DNA of 64,000 bases from Saprospiraceae bacterium (GCA_022841745.1 JALHQW010000015.1:62001-126000); one strand, 5' to 3'; counted from the stretch's first letter, positions 1-9,016 are shown. A program made the numbers and translations. The notes: generated by a model not told the origin, from the letters alone.

Positions 1-162
1 CAGGCCAAGCGCCAGCATAGCATAAAACATACCGTAATAGATGCGGTTCGCAGCGTTTCTGTACCGACTGTTTGCCATGGAAAGTTCTACATCGGCAATG
101 CACTCTTCGGCTTGTTGAAGGCGCAAAGAAATAAGAAGGTTGCGTTGCTCGGAGGTTATCAT
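1..162 (-). CDS. hepT: HEPN-domain toxin (HepT-like), partial at window edge
   Basis: Only the first 54 codons lie in the window; the gene runs off the left edge. The readable N-terminus is helical and carries an RxAANRIYYGMFYAM segment, which is typical of HEPN proteins partnered with minimal nucleotidyltransferases. Its start codon overlaps the stop of the upstream nucleotidyltransferase as ATGA, so the two are probably translationally coupled. In characterised MntA/HepT systems the HEPN protein is an RNase toxin neutralised by AMPylation by the partner. The catalytic RxxxxH motif would lie outside the window, so activity cannot be judged here. Confidence 0.8.
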   Translation of the reverse strand, partial: MITSEQRNLLISLRLQQAEECIADVELSMANSRYRNAANRIYYGMFYAMLALGL

Positions 163-482
163 GCGTAGATTCCTTGTGAAAGTGCTTTTACAAAGACGGG
201 TTCATAGCCTTGAGAGGTGTTTTTCAACTCATCCTCTGACACTACTAGCGTCTGGATAAAGACATCATAATCAAGGTCTATATCGGTCATGATATCCGAA
301 ATGGCCCAGCGAAACCGCCAATCGTATTCGCCCCGAACGACCACCACAAAATCCCAATCCGACCACCGGGTCGGTTTGCCCCAGGCCCGGGAGCCGAACA
401 GGATGACATCCTTGATTTTGTCGCCGAACTGTGCCGTCAGGCGCTGTTTGGCTGCTTGCAGGATTTTATCACGTTTTTTCAT
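159..482 (-). CDS. mntA: Minimal nucleotidyltransferase antitoxin (MntA-like)
   Basis: A 107-residue protein with the nucleotidyltransferase signature near residues 29-46: a GSRAWG glycine-serine loop followed by SDWDF, giving the GS-x(n)-DxD metal-binding pattern of pol-beta-fold MNT proteins. Length is normal for the MntA family. It overlaps the downstream HEPN gene by 4 bp (ATGA), the classic MntA/HepT arrangement, in which MntA AMPylates and silences the HEPN RNase. It is divergent from the caspase fragment at 530. No truncation is seen; the assignment rests on the motif and the partner gene. Confidence 0.85.
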   Translation of the reverse strand: MKKRDKILQAAKQRLTAQFGDKIKDVILFGSRAWGKPTRWSDWDFVVVVRGEYDWRFRWAISDIMTDIDLDYDVFIQTLVVSEDELKNTSQGYEPVFVKALSQGIYA

Positions 483-529
483 GAAAACTGAATCGTAATT
501 TTCGCAAAAATACTGAAACCTGTTTTGCT

Positions 530-730
530 ATGAAAGATTTCTTTTTCCTCCTCGCCCTGCTCACGGCCCTTTGTCATCGCGCAGGGACCCTCTCCGCCCA
601 GACCCTCGACCTCGGCGGCACCTCCACCTACGCCGTCGGCATCGGCATCTCCGACTACCAGGCCGCCGCCATCCCTGACCTGCGCTTTGTGGATAGGGAC
701 GTCGAGGCCTTCGCCAATTTCCGCTACCAC
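530..730 (+). pseudogene. Truncated caspase-TPR copy (N-terminal remnant)
   Basis: It begins like a complete gene: ATG, a signal peptide ending near SAQ, then the first caspase beta-strand region (GIGISDYQ, IPDLRF.DRD, EAFANF) closely matching residues about 28-58 of the next gene at 786. Similarity stops abruptly near position 722. The frame then continues through the upstream region of the next gene and terminates at 823, overlapping that gene's first codons in another frame. No catalytic His or Cys is present. The bases just before its start also resemble those before 786 (both have a TGTTTTGC-like run next to the ATG). It reads as the leftover of a tandem duplication collapsed by deletion. 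A short expressed exported peptide cannot be excluded. Confidence 0.75.
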
Positions 731-785
731 CTATTTCCGATAACTTTTACTAACTTGCGACATCTATATCAGACTTGTTTTGCCA

Positions 786-2993
786 ATGAAAACAATTTCA
801 TTTTGCCTTGCCCTGAATTGTAGCCTTTCTCTCTTCGCACAATCCTTTGACAAAGGCACTGCTACCCGTGCCGTCGTCGTCGGCATCTCCGACTACCAAG
901 ATGCCAGCATTCCCGACCTGCGCTTCGCCGACAAAGACGCCGTAGCATTCGCCAACTTCCTCCGTTCACCTGCTGGCGGCTCGCTTGATGGCGACCACTT
1001 GAAACTGCTCACCAACCAACAGGCGACTGCAGCGCAGTTTGCTGCCGCACTTTCATGGTTGATTGATGAAACACAGGAGGACGACAAGGTCATCATCTAC
1101 TTCTCTGGCCACGGCGATGTGGAAAAAAAGACACTAAACCAGCCAGGCTACTTGCTTTGTTGGGATACGCCATCGAGGGTGTACATGGCAGGTGGGGCAT
1201 TCAATCTAAGGGACATTCAGGAGGTCATTTCCACCCTGTCCATTCAAAATAAAGCGAGGGTAATCGTCTTTGCCGATGCCTGCCATTCCGGCAAATTATC
1301 GGGAAGCGCAATCGGTGGGCCGCAGGCCACGGCTAACAACCTCTCCAAGCAGTACGCCAATGAAGTCAAAATTCTTTCCTGCCAGCCGAATGAGTTCAGC
1401 GTCGAGGGTGAGCAGTGGGGCGGTGGCAGGGGTGCCTTCAGCTACCACTTGTTGAACGGGATGTACGGCATGGCAGATGCCAATGAAGATCAAAGGGTCA
1501 ATATATTCGAAATAGGCAGGTACCTGGAAGACCATGTGAGTGCTGAAGTTGCTCCCATTAAGCAGTTGCCGCTCATTGTCGGCGACCGCTCAGAAGAAAT
1601 TGCACAGGTCGTTCCTTCGGTGCTGGAGGGCATTCGGAAAAACCGGTGGCCTCAAGGCCCCGTGATTTCCAAAACCGAAACGCATGGCTTGGAAGAACAG
1701 GTGCTGGAAGACTTGGACGAAGATACCCGGTCGCATTATTTTTCATTCCAAAAAGCCCTTTTGGAGAAGCGTTTACTGGAGCCAACCAACAAATGCGCAG
1801 AGTCATATTTTGGGCAATTGATGAAGGAGCCAAGACTTGCAGCGCTGCACGCTTCCATCCGGCGGAACTATGCGGCGGCGTTGCAGGACGAGGCGCAGCA
1901 GGCGGTGAATGCAATCATGGAGGTGAACGTGCAGGCGCTAACACGGTCAGTTCAGGAGCAGGTTTTGCTTTATCAGCGGACACCATCGCTGCTCGCTCGT
2001 AGCGCCGAATTACTGGGCAAGCAGCACTACATGTACGCCACGTTAAAAGCCCGTCAAAAGTTGTTCGAAGGCATGTACCAGTATGTCGTTCGGCACTCCT
2101 CCAAAGAGCAGGAAGTCTGGGAGGCTGTGATGGAAAACTTTCGCCAATCATTGCAATACGAGCCTGAATCGCCCTTGGCACATTTTTACATGAGTCTTTG
2201 TTTTGCTAGCCAATTGAACCAAGCTGATTCTGCTTATTTCCATGTAATGGAAGCGGTCCGCCATACTGAAACTTGGGTGCTGCCCTACACTTACCTCGCT
2301 TATTATTATTCCAAGGACTTCAAGCGCTTCGACGAGGCTAAAACGCTGCTGGAAAAGGCCATGTCCTTGGATTCTGGCAACGTTTACGTTTGGATGGGCT
2401 GGGGAACCTGGCATAACTACCAAAAACAGTACAAGCAAGCTATCGAGGCTTTCAATCATGCCCTCAGGCTTGAACCCGAAAATCCGGTGGCTTGGACGAA
2501 CCTCGGCGTTGTCTATCAACAAGATGGACAAAACCAGCTGGCAGAAGATGCTTTTTATAAAGCATTGGGCCTTGATTCAACCTTGTCTGTTGCAAGCTTG
2601 TCTTTGGGCCGCCTGTACGCAATGACTAACCGAGCTGTGGAAGCAGAAAAAATGTACCTCCGTGCCATTAGCCTGAATCCGACGAACATTCACCCCCACA
2701 GGGGATTGGCAATCCTGTACCTGGAACAAGACCGCCAGGCGGAAGCCGAATCGCAATACCTTGAGGTCGTGAAATACAATCCGGCCGATTCGAATGTCTG
2801 GTACAAACTTGCTTTGCTTGCTGCACTCGACAACCGGCAGCAGCAATCTTTGGAACGCCTTGAAAAAGCCTTGGAAAAAGGCATGAGGGACTACCAGAAA
2901 ATCATGGATGATGAAGATCTTGAGCCTGTCCGCAAAATGGCGGCTTTTAAGGGCCTGATGGAAAAATATTTTCCAAATCAGGAAAAGGATTAA
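786..2993 (+). CDS. Exported caspase-family (C14) protease with TPR repeats, copy A
   Basis: 735 residues from the ATG at 786; a TTG at 780 is also in frame, but the signal peptide begins at 786. A signal peptide (about 1-19) is followed by a caspase/peptidase C14 p20-like domain (about 27-260) with an intact dyad: His109 in YFSGHGD and Cys166 in DACHSGK. A conserved motif with GEQWGGGRGAFSYHLLNG follows. A helical middle section (about 330-430) leads to about 6-7 TPRs (430-720) with canonical A..YL.A...P spacing. Four full paralogues lie in this window. An exported caspase fold should act in the periplasm or on the surface, unlike cytosolic metacaspase effectors. Its substrate is unknown. 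Confidence 0.88.
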   Translation: MKTISFCLALNCSLSLFAQSFDKGTATRAVVVGISDYQDASIPDLRFADKDAVAFANFLRSPAGGSLDGDHLKLLTNQQATAAQFAAALSWLIDETQEDDKVIIYFSGHGDVEKKTLNQPGYLLCWDTPSRVYMAGGAFNLRDIQEVISTLSIQNKARVIVFADACHSGKLSGSAIGGPQATANNLSKQYANEVKILSCQPNEFSVEGEQWGGGRGAFSYHLLNGMYGMADANEDQRVNIFEIGRYLEDHVSAEVAPIKQLPLIVGDRSEEIAQVVPSVLEGIRKNRWPQGPVISKTETHGLEEQVLEDLDEDTRSHYFSFQKALLEKRLLEPTNKCAESYFGQLMKEPRLAALHASIRRNYAAALQDEAQQAVNAIMEVNVQALTRSVQEQVLLYQRTPSLLARSAELLGKQHYMYATLKARQKLFEGMYQYVVRHSSKEQEVWEAVMENFRQSLQYEPESPLAHFYMSLCFASQLNQADSAYFHVMEAVRHTETWVLPYTYLAYYYSKDFKRFDEAKTLLEKAMSLDSGNVYVWMGWGTWHNYQKQYKQAIEAFNHALRLEPENPVAWTNLGVVYQQDGQNQLAEDAFYKALGLDSTLSVASLSLGRLYAMTNRAVEAEKMYLRAISLNPTNIHPHRGLAILYLEQDRQAEAESQYLEVVKYNPADSNVWYKLALLAALDNRQQQSLERLEKALEKGMRDYQKIMDDEDLEPVRKMAAFKGLMEKYFPNQEKD

Positions 2994-3019
2994 TACCTTT
3001 CCCTGCGATATACTTGATT

Positions 3020-3031
3020 TTTCACTTAAAA
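3020..3031 (+). promoter_or_regulatory. Shared upstream motif TTTCACTTAAAA (copy 1)
   Basis: The 12-mer ends 11 bases before the start codon of the gene at 3043. An identical 12-mer followed by CTT-like sequence lies 9 bases before the start of the gene at 4047. The position suggests a translation-initiation or leader element; a role is inferred from position only. Confidence 0.3.
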
Positions 3032-3042
3032 TCTTACCAGTT

Positions 3043-3741
3043 ATGAAAAATGCTTTTTCACTCCTTGCCTTCTTATTTTTCGTGTCAGTTTTCTTTCTCC
3101 ATTGCGACAGACAGCCAAAAGAACCTACTAAAGATGCAACAGGGACCTCCTCTCCTGATATTGTTCAAATACCCAATCCGCTCAAGTTCTATATAAAAGG
3201 GCAAAAAAATGGTTCAGGTATTGGTCAAATAGAAGTCAAGAAAATATCAGCAAGCGGTATAGTAACCAGGATATCCGATTTTGCAGGATCCCTTGAAATG
3301 CCAAATGTTGCTGAAAGTGACAAGCTAGAATTTTATGACGAACACAATAGAAAACACGCACTTACCTACTATATGCAAGCGATAAATTATTTGCATTCTT
3401 TGAATGTTTATTTGAAGCAACAGGGAGCCAATGATGATAATACCTGTTACATTTTTGGCAAAGTACTTAAAAAAGATAGTAGCGCCTATGTAGGTGTTAT
3501 GGTTACTACCCAAGCGGGCACTATCACCAGAACTTATACTACCGATAGTGGAGGAAATTATAGATTGGAAGTTTATGATAGGGATATCAACAAGATTACG
3601 ATCAAATTCTCAAAAACTAAGGAAGTAATTTTGGGAATTGAAAACATAAAAGATACCGTGCAATTAGATGTGTACTTAGACGATATCACTACTAAAGATG
3701 ATTCTACCCAAGTGAAGAACCCATTGCCCGAAAACCAATAA
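3043..3741 (+). CDS. Exported protein with carboxypeptidase-regulatory-like domain
   Basis: 232 residues. A hydrophobic N-terminal segment (5-20) ends at Cys21 in FFLHC. This could be a lipoprotein site, but His at -1 is not canonical. Residues about 130-190 (IFGKVLKKDSSAYVGV, then TDSGGNYRLEV) resemble a CarboxypepD_reg beta-sandwich, common in Bacteroidota secreted proteins. A proline/aspartate-rich tail follows. Base composition is more A+T-rich than the caspase genes. It lies 49 bp after caspase copy A on the same strand. It has no catalytic motif and I do not recognise a named family. Confidence 0.6.
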   Translation: MKNAFSLLAFLFFVSVFFLHCDRQPKEPTKDATGTSSPDIVQIPNPLKFYIKGQKNGSGIGQIEVKKISASGIVTRISDFAGSLEMPNVAESDKLEFYDEHNRKHALTYYMQAINYLHSLNVYLKQQGANDDNTCYIFGKVLKKDSSAYVGVMVTTQAGTITRTYTTDSGGNYRLEVYDRDINKITIKFSKTKEVILGIENIKDTVQLDVYLDDITTKDDSTQVKNPLPENQ

Positions 3742-3749
3742 TCATAGCT

Positions 3750-3776
3750 GTGGGCAAGTCCTGAGGGCTTGCTCAC
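3750..3776 (+). terminator. Hairpin after the 3043-3741 gene
   Basis: GTGGGCAAGTCC and GGGCTTGCTCAC form a 12-bp stem (two mismatched or wobble positions) around a TGA loop, 8 bases after the stop codon. The trailing sequence is T-rich but has no uninterrupted U tract, so the termination role is tentative. Confidence 0.45.
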
Positions 3777-3811
3777 CACTTGAATTTTATTTCTCGCCAA
3801 AATTCGTCCAA

Positions 3812-3889
3812 ATGAAATACCTGCTAGTCATTGTTGCCCTCATTGGTGGTATTTGTCATACTGATAGGACGCTAATTTTCGGTCAATGA
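3812..3889 (+). pseudogene. Signal-peptide-like 25-codon ORF, possible gene remnant
   Basis: ATG followed by 25 codons encodes a lysine-plus-hydrophobic stretch like an export signal (MKYLLVIVALIGGIC) and stops at 3889. It sits alone in the 305-bp gap between 3741 and 4047 with nothing coding-like after it. It may be the N-terminal remnant of an exported protein, or chance. The rest of the gap holds only the hairpin at 3750 and the shared motif at 4026. Confidence 0.3.
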
Positions 3890-4025
3890 AACAAATCTTC
3901 AAGCGGCCATTGAAAGAAAAGGCACTGACCTGCTAACCATAAGGTTTTGCTGGGATAAATTAGCTATCATTGCAATTCTATTCTGCTAACAAGGCCCACC
4001 GATAAAGACTTCAACTGCTGCCATA

Positions 4026-4037
4026 TTTCACTTAAAA
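4026..4037 (+). promoter_or_regulatory. Shared upstream motif TTTCACTTAAAA (copy 2)
   Basis: Identical 12-mer to the one at 3020, again about 10 bases before an ATG (4047). The two genes it precedes are otherwise unrelated in sequence, so conservation points to a leader or initiation element or to copied upstream DNA. Confidence 0.3.
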
Positions 4038-4046
4038 CTTTCAAAA

Positions 4047-4964
4047 ATGAAAACGACGATTTCAAAACTGGTGGCCATTCTACTGGTATTCGCCATCACT
4101 ACTATCCACTCCTTTTCCCAATCCTTAAGCTTGGACGAGGTGTCCGGCTGCCTCGTCTCCGATGTAAGCGGGAAAGTGACCTTTACTGAACCGGGCAACC
4201 CAACGCCCAAATCCGTGACTGCTGGCATGGTGCTATCGGATGATGCTACCGTGGTGGTTGGCAAAAAGGCCAATTTCACCCTTGTCTGCGACGACCGCTC
4301 GCTGGCTGTCAACAAAAAAGGCACCCACCAGATGGCCGGTTTGTCGAAAGAAGTGCAGGCTAACGGGGAGGTGTCAAGGTTTGCGAAGATGGCGTTTGCG
4401 GCGAAGGGGTATGGTGAAGTACCGCCTGATACTTCTAAGCGAAATGAAATACGAGGCTGGGGAGGCAAGGACTCCATATTCTTCAAATTACCCATTGGAG
4501 GTAAGATACCTCTCCAGTTGACAACCTTCAGATGGGTACCTTTGAAAGATGGTTCCATTTATAAATTGACCATTTATCAAAACTCTAAGGAGGCCCCTGT
4601 ATTATCCGCTCAAACGTCAACAGCTTCTTTTTCTTTCGACCCTTCACAATTGGCTATCAATATGGGTCAGACATACTATGCACAGGTTATACTTGCCTCT
4701 GATGGTGCTGTGTCATCTAAGGTCGTTCATTTTTCATTCGTGCCATTAAGTATGGTTGAATCGGCAATGGCGTCTTTGGCAAAGGACAAGGATTTTAAGA
4801 GCGGGAATGCCGCACAGCAAGCTTTGATGCAGGCTGCAGAATTGGAGAATCTGGAACTATTCTCCCTAGCAAATGAAAAATATCTTTTGGCATTGAAATT
4901 GGATGGCAATAATTCAATGGCTAAACGGATGTATGTAGCCTTTTTGAATAAGGTGGAAATATGA
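4047..4964 (+). CDS. Exported FecR-like/Ig-like protein of unknown function
   Basis: 305 residues with a signal peptide (about 1-25, cleavage near SFSQS). Residues about 35-90 (VSDVSGKVTF, AGMVLSDDATVVVG) resemble the small beta-rich FecR domain. A central beta region (about 145-230) contains an FRWVPLKDGSIYKL.I segment like an Ig/FnIII fold. The last 70 residues are helical and TPR-like (ELENLELFSLANEKYLLALK). Such proteins occur beside caspase/CHAT-TPR genes in Bacteroidota. Its place between two caspase genes suggests a role in the same envelope system, but no activity can be assigned. Confidence 0.55.
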   Translation: MKTTISKLVAILLVFAITTIHSFSQSLSLDEVSGCLVSDVSGKVTFTEPGNPTPKSVTAGMVLSDDATVVVGKKANFTLVCDDRSLAVNKKGTHQMAGLSKEVQANGEVSRFAKMAFAAKGYGEVPPDTSKRNEIRGWGGKDSIFFKLPIGGKIPLQLTTFRWVPLKDGSIYKLTIYQNSKEAPVLSAQTSTASFSFDPSQLAINMGQTYYAQVILASDGAVSSKVVHFSFVPLSMVESAMASLAKDKDFKSGNAAQQALMQAAELENLELFSLANEKYLLALKLDGNNSMAKRMYVAFLNKVEI

Positions 4965-5031
4965 GTTATAACTCACGCAGCCAAGTTTCCCCGATATTCG
5001 GGAAGAAACGACGACTCGCTGTGTAGTCCCA

Positions 5032-5068
5032 AAAAATGGGTGGCAACTTGAGGTTGCCACCCATTTTT
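5032..5068. terminator. Bidirectional terminator between convergent genes
   Basis: AAAAATGGGTGGCAAC and GTTGCCACCCATTTTT form a 16-bp stem with a short TTGAG loop. It is flanked by A and T tracts on both sides, in the gap between the convergent genes ending at 4964 (+) and 5174 (-). The symmetry suits rho-independent termination on both strands. Confidence 0.85.
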
Positions 5069-5173
5069 GTGTGGAAACTTACCTTGTTATTGCCAAGGTA
5101 AGTAGATTTACCCAAACTGAGGATGTCCCATTGTCACCACTTGTTGATAGGCATTATTTTGTATAGGTTTCCT

Positions 5174-7156
5174 TCATTTTTTTTCTTTATAGTATTTTTT
5201 CATCAATAAATCAAAATCAGGCGTTAACCTCAAATTTTTAAGGTCATAATCTTGTTGAATCCTATTATAATTGAACCCGTCTTGTAAAGCCTTTTCCAAC
5301 CAAAAAAGCGCATCATTTGATTTATCGAGTAGTGCATAAAGGCAGGCTATATTGTAATTCCATTCTTTGCTATTTTGTGGTTTGATTTGCAATAATTTCA
5401 TATTGCTTCTTATAGCATTTTCAAATTGTTTGGAAAAATAGTATCCTTCGCCAATTGTGTTAAACAGTTTAACTATTTGACTTGAATCAAGTCCTAAAGT
5501 AATGGTTTTATCTATAATAATTTCAGCTTCCTCAAATTTTCTCCAGTCTATGAAAACTACCGCTAAATTGACTACCGGCATGACCCACATAGGTGCCAAA
5601 TTCATTGCTTCCTCCAAAACATGAATTTGTTGCTGAAACAACTCTATATTTTTTTTCTCATTACCCGCTTTTTTATAAAATTGCCTTAACCCTTCATAAA
5701 TCATAGCAATCTCATTAAAAACATACGCCGCCCCACTATCCAATTCTAGTGCCTTATACTCCAGTCCAAGCGCCTCGTTCAGCATCAGCGTATCGCCTTT
5801 TTGCCCACCTTCCAACCGCTTTATCAATCCCTCGAAATAATACTGCTTTGCCTTCAACTGGTTGTGCAGCACATGCCCTTCGCCCAGCAGCGATGCAGCT
5901 TTTGATAGGTAAACAGGGTTTGTTTTGTACTTATTAATTTGATTGGTCCAGCGCTTGGTCAATTCCGCTTGGTCAGCTCGAAGGTAGGCATTGATGGCCC
6001 GCTGCGACTCATCCTGCAAGGCGGCTGCGAAGTTCCGCTTCATCAGCGAATGAACAGGGCGCATGGCCTCTTCATTTACCAACTTGTCATACAATTGACT
6101 GGCCGAGTGGCCGGGCTTGCGGCCTTCCCGAAGGTCGGAGGGCAGAAAATATTGGTCGTCAACAGCAGCAAGGAACTCCTTATAAAGTTCCTGAATGCTG
6201 GTATCGGCCTTAGCCAGCACGTCTTCTATCAATCCTTTTGGTGAAACGGGGTTGAACTGTGCAGGCATGTTCCTTTTGTCCATCAAGGCCAGCAGCTCTT
6301 GTACATCCACCTGTGCTATCTTGGTGGATTTCAAGCCTACCGTAAAGGGGAACTGCTGTTGGTCAGTCTCAGCGGGTACGGTATTATCAAGGTAGCGTTC
6401 GAGTTCCATCAGCGTCACGGTGCTGTCTTTGTTGGCGTCGGCAAGGCCAGTGAGGCCGTCAATCAGGTGGTAGGAGAAAACACCCCTTCCCCCACCCCAC
6501 TGCTCGCCTTCGAGGGAAAGTTCGTGGGGTTGGCAGGACATGATTTTCACTTGGTTCTGGAACTGCGCACTGAGTGCGGTGGCAGTGGCCAAAGCCCCTT
6601 CCTTGCCGCCGGCAAGGTTTCCGGAGCGGCAGGCATCTGTTATGACGATGACCCTCGCCTTGCGCTCCTGTACGAGGGATTCGAGGTAGCCGTTCAGGTC
6701 GCTGAGGCGCACAGCCCCTATCATATAGTTCGTCTTGGGGGTGTCGTAGGCCAATAAAAAACCTTGTTGCCGAATGGTTTTCGTCTCCACATCGCCATGG
6801 CCGGAGAAGTAGATGAGGGCTTGGTCGTCGGGGCCGCAGGACTCTATCAGCCAATCAAGTGCGCTGTAAATCTGGGCTGTGGTTGCTTTTTCATCAGTCA
6901 GCAATTTGATTTGTTCTTCCTTTAGGCCACCACCCGATTTCGTTTTCAGGTAGGCTGCAAACTCCGAGGCATCCCGGTTGGCGAACCTCAAATCCGTAAT
7001 GCCCTCGTCCTGGTAATTGGAAATACCGATGACCAAAGCCTTGCTGACGCTGCCAAAAGGCGTTGCACCTGACAGCGGGGCACCACCCTTAGTCGCAGGC
7101 TGGGCCGAGGCTAAAACTGCTGTAAATAGTAGGCAAATGGAACAAAGTGTTTTCAT
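5174..7156 (-). CDS. Exported caspase-family (C14) protease with TPR repeats, copy B
   Basis: 660 residues from the ATG at 7156. An in-frame ATG at 7234 would add 26 residues before an obvious signal peptide (MKTLCSICLLFTAVLASAQ), so the internal start is preferred. The caspase domain (about 36-270) has His120 in YFSGHGD and Cys176 in DACRSGN, both intact, plus the GEQWGGGRGVFSYHL motif. A helical linker with a duplicated-looking AALQDESQRAINAYL segment precedes about 4-5 TPRs. The C-terminus (ALFWLEKALQDGF) matches the tails of the other copies. It is the only full copy on the minus strand, divergent from the metallopeptidase at 7315. The 3' third is visibly A+T-richer than the 5' part, suggesting mosaic origin. 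Confidence 0.87.
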   Translation of the reverse strand: MKTLCSICLLFTAVLASAQPATKGGAPLSGATPFGSVSKALVIGISNYQDEGITDLRFANRDASEFAAYLKTKSGGGLKEEQIKLLTDEKATTAQIYSALDWLIESCGPDDQALIYFSGHGDVETKTIRQQGFLLAYDTPKTNYMIGAVRLSDLNGYLESLVQERKARVIVITDACRSGNLAGGKEGALATATALSAQFQNQVKIMSCQPHELSLEGEQWGGGRGVFSYHLIDGLTGLADANKDSTVTLMELERYLDNTVPAETDQQQFPFTVGLKSTKIAQVDVQELLALMDKRNMPAQFNPVSPKGLIEDVLAKADTSIQELYKEFLAAVDDQYFLPSDLREGRKPGHSASQLYDKLVNEEAMRPVHSLMKRNFAAALQDESQRAINAYLRADQAELTKRWTNQINKYKTNPVYLSKAASLLGEGHVLHNQLKAKQYYFEGLIKRLEGGQKGDTLMLNEALGLEYKALELDSGAAYVFNEIAMIYEGLRQFYKKAGNEKKNIELFQQQIHVLEEAMNLAPMWVMPVVNLAVVFIDWRKFEEAEIIIDKTITLGLDSSQIVKLFNTIGEGYYFSKQFENAIRSNMKLLQIKPQNSKEWNYNIACLYALLDKSNDALFWLEKALQDGFNYNRIQQDYDLKNLRLTPDFDLLMKKYYKEKK

Positions 7157-7314
7157 ATCGGCTAATTGCGGTGGCAAACTGAGGCCCAAGATTTTAGGTA
7201 AAATTAGAAAAATACTTCCTTCTACTGATTCCATTTTATAGTTTCGAAGTATTTATCCTAAAATTACACGCCCAAATGAAGAGCACAGCGCAATAATTTC
7301 ACAACCAAGTCTTA

Positions 7315-8994
7315 ATGAAAACAATCATCATTGCCCTTGTTGTCGGCGCATTTGGTTTGATTTATCCGCCAAATCATTCAGATGTTATCAGGGTCAGCCC
7401 TGAGTTTTTTGCGGAGCCTACCATTCCAGCCTATAAACTAAAAACGGTTCGGGAAGTGCTCAGCCAACTGAAGAACGCAAAAGGCGACTTCCGTTCCCGG
7501 CGGCCAACCCTTCGTTTCGTGAAGGACTCTGGCGGTGGCCCCGCTATTGCCTATCCGAAGCAGGGACTCATTGTTTTTGAAGAAAAAGCCTACAACATCT
7601 GCGCTGGGTTTGGGAAAGATTCCCTCAATGCACTCGCCAATATCCTTGCCCACGAGCTGGTTCATTGTTACGAAAAACACGACTGGGAGGACTATTTTGC
7701 CCATGAATCAAAAGGTTTCGGGATGGATGTAGGCGTAAAAGACGAAGCATTGGAAGATGAGGTACAAGCCGATTACCTTGGAGGCTTCCTTTGCTACCAA
7801 GCGGGTTTCACGACGTTTGGCATCGCTCCGAAATTTTTGGAGAAGGTCTATGAGACTTATAACCTCACCGATGAAAAACTATCCCGTTACCCTAAATTGC
7901 AAGAGCGCCAGGCGATGGCCGACCAATCGGAGCAAAAGCTGAAAGACCTGCTCGACCTGTTTGAAATGGGCAATTTCCTGGCCGCACTGGAGCTATACGA
8001 CGATGCCTTGGAGTACTACCTCAAAGTGCTGGAAGATTTCCAAAGTCGGGAGGTTTACAACAATGTCGGGGTGCTTTCCACCTTATCCGCCATGAAGTTG
8101 TTTGCGCCAACGGAGAACAAATTTGCCTTCCCCATAGAATTGGATGTAAGGTCGAGGCTCAATGGCACCCGTGGCGACAACAACAAGGAACTGCGTGAAG
8201 CGAAGCTGATGGAGGCTTTGGATTATTTTGAAAAAGCCCGCCAGTACGACGCTTTTTACCCAATAGCCCACCTCAACGAGGGCTGCGCCCTTGCCCTGCT
8301 CGGCCTTTCGCAAAAGGAAAATGCGGAACTAGAATGGGAAGACGCTGCCGTGGCCGCCAACCGGGCCATCCGCCTCGCCAAGGACAGCCCTAAATGGGCC
8401 AATACCCATGCCGATGCATTATTGCTGCTTGGTATCTTGCGAGCCTTGGCTCTTGATTCAGTAGGTGCTGAGGCTCATTTTGCGGAAGCACTTCAATTAA
8501 ACGCCAACCATTTTCTGACAAATGTCAACCTAAATGCCTTGCGTGGGAAACCAAATACCAGCCAAACCCCACAGGGCATTGACCTTAGTGAAGAGATCAT
8601 TGACGACTTGCCTTTTTCCAGCATCAAGTTGAATAAGACGGATATCAGGGGGCAAATTGTCGATGAGGAGGAGCATAAAATCACATTGGTCGCTAAATCG
8701 TATGCATCATCCATGGTATTTGCCAATGCTTCCACTACTGGTAGCGGTGGCAATAAGACAAAAAAGGATACTTTCCTGCAAATGACGGGGCCAAGCTATG
8801 CCAAGGCAACTCACAAGGGCATCAAATTGGGTGACAGCCTGTCCAAAGTATTGGGGAAATATGGCGAACCACAAGCGAGGGTCAACCTCGGCAGCGGCAC
8901 GATGTTGCGCTACAAGAACGCTACTGACTTCAGTGGGCTTATTTTTCAGTTCGATGGGGCTGGGAAGCTGATGCGGTGGGTGATTCATAAGTAG
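7315..8994 (+). CDS. Exported HExxH metallopeptidase with TPR-like repeats, copy A
   Basis: 559 residues with an N-terminal hydrophobic signal (1-17). A zinc-peptidase core lies at about 60-160: HELVH at His113-Glu114-His117, followed by EDEVQADYLGG with Glu149 as a plausible third ligand. This is the HExxH...ExxxD layout of M48-like gluzincins, but the transmembrane helices of HtpX/Ste24 are missing. Residues about 175-400 are TPR-like (EMGNFLAALELYDDALEYYL). The last 80 residues (GIKLGDSLSKVLGKYGEPQ) resemble a small SmpA/OmlA-type domain. It is paralogous to the gene at 14906. It sits 97 bp before caspase copy C, and its substrate is unknown. Confidence 0.8.
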   Translation: MKTIIIALVVGAFGLIYPPNHSDVIRVSPEFFAEPTIPAYKLKTVREVLSQLKNAKGDFRSRRPTLRFVKDSGGGPAIAYPKQGLIVFEEKAYNICAGFGKDSLNALANILAHELVHCYEKHDWEDYFAHESKGFGMDVGVKDEALEDEVQADYLGGFLCYQAGFTTFGIAPKFLEKVYETYNLTDEKLSRYPKLQERQAMADQSEQKLKDLLDLFEMGNFLAALELYDDALEYYLKVLEDFQSREVYNNVGVLSTLSAMKLFAPTENKFAFPIELDVRSRLNGTRGDNNKELREAKLMEALDYFEKARQYDAFYPIAHLNEGCALALLGLSQKENAELEWEDAAVAANRAIRLAKDSPKWANTHADALLLLGILRALALDSVGAEAHFAEALQLNANHFLTNVNLNALRGKPNTSQTPQGIDLSEEIIDDLPFSSIKLNKTDIRGQIVDEEEHKITLVAKSYASSMVFANASTTGSGGNKTKKDTFLQMTGPSYAKATHKGIKLGDSLSKVLGKYGEPQARVNLGSGTMLRYKNATDFSGLIFQFDGAGKLMRWVIHK

Positions 8995-9016
8995 GGATGA
9001 GAGGTGAGGGATGCCG

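Noticed and set aside
530..823. Functional caspase gene
   Set aside because: It ends before any catalytic residue and runs into the next gene's start.
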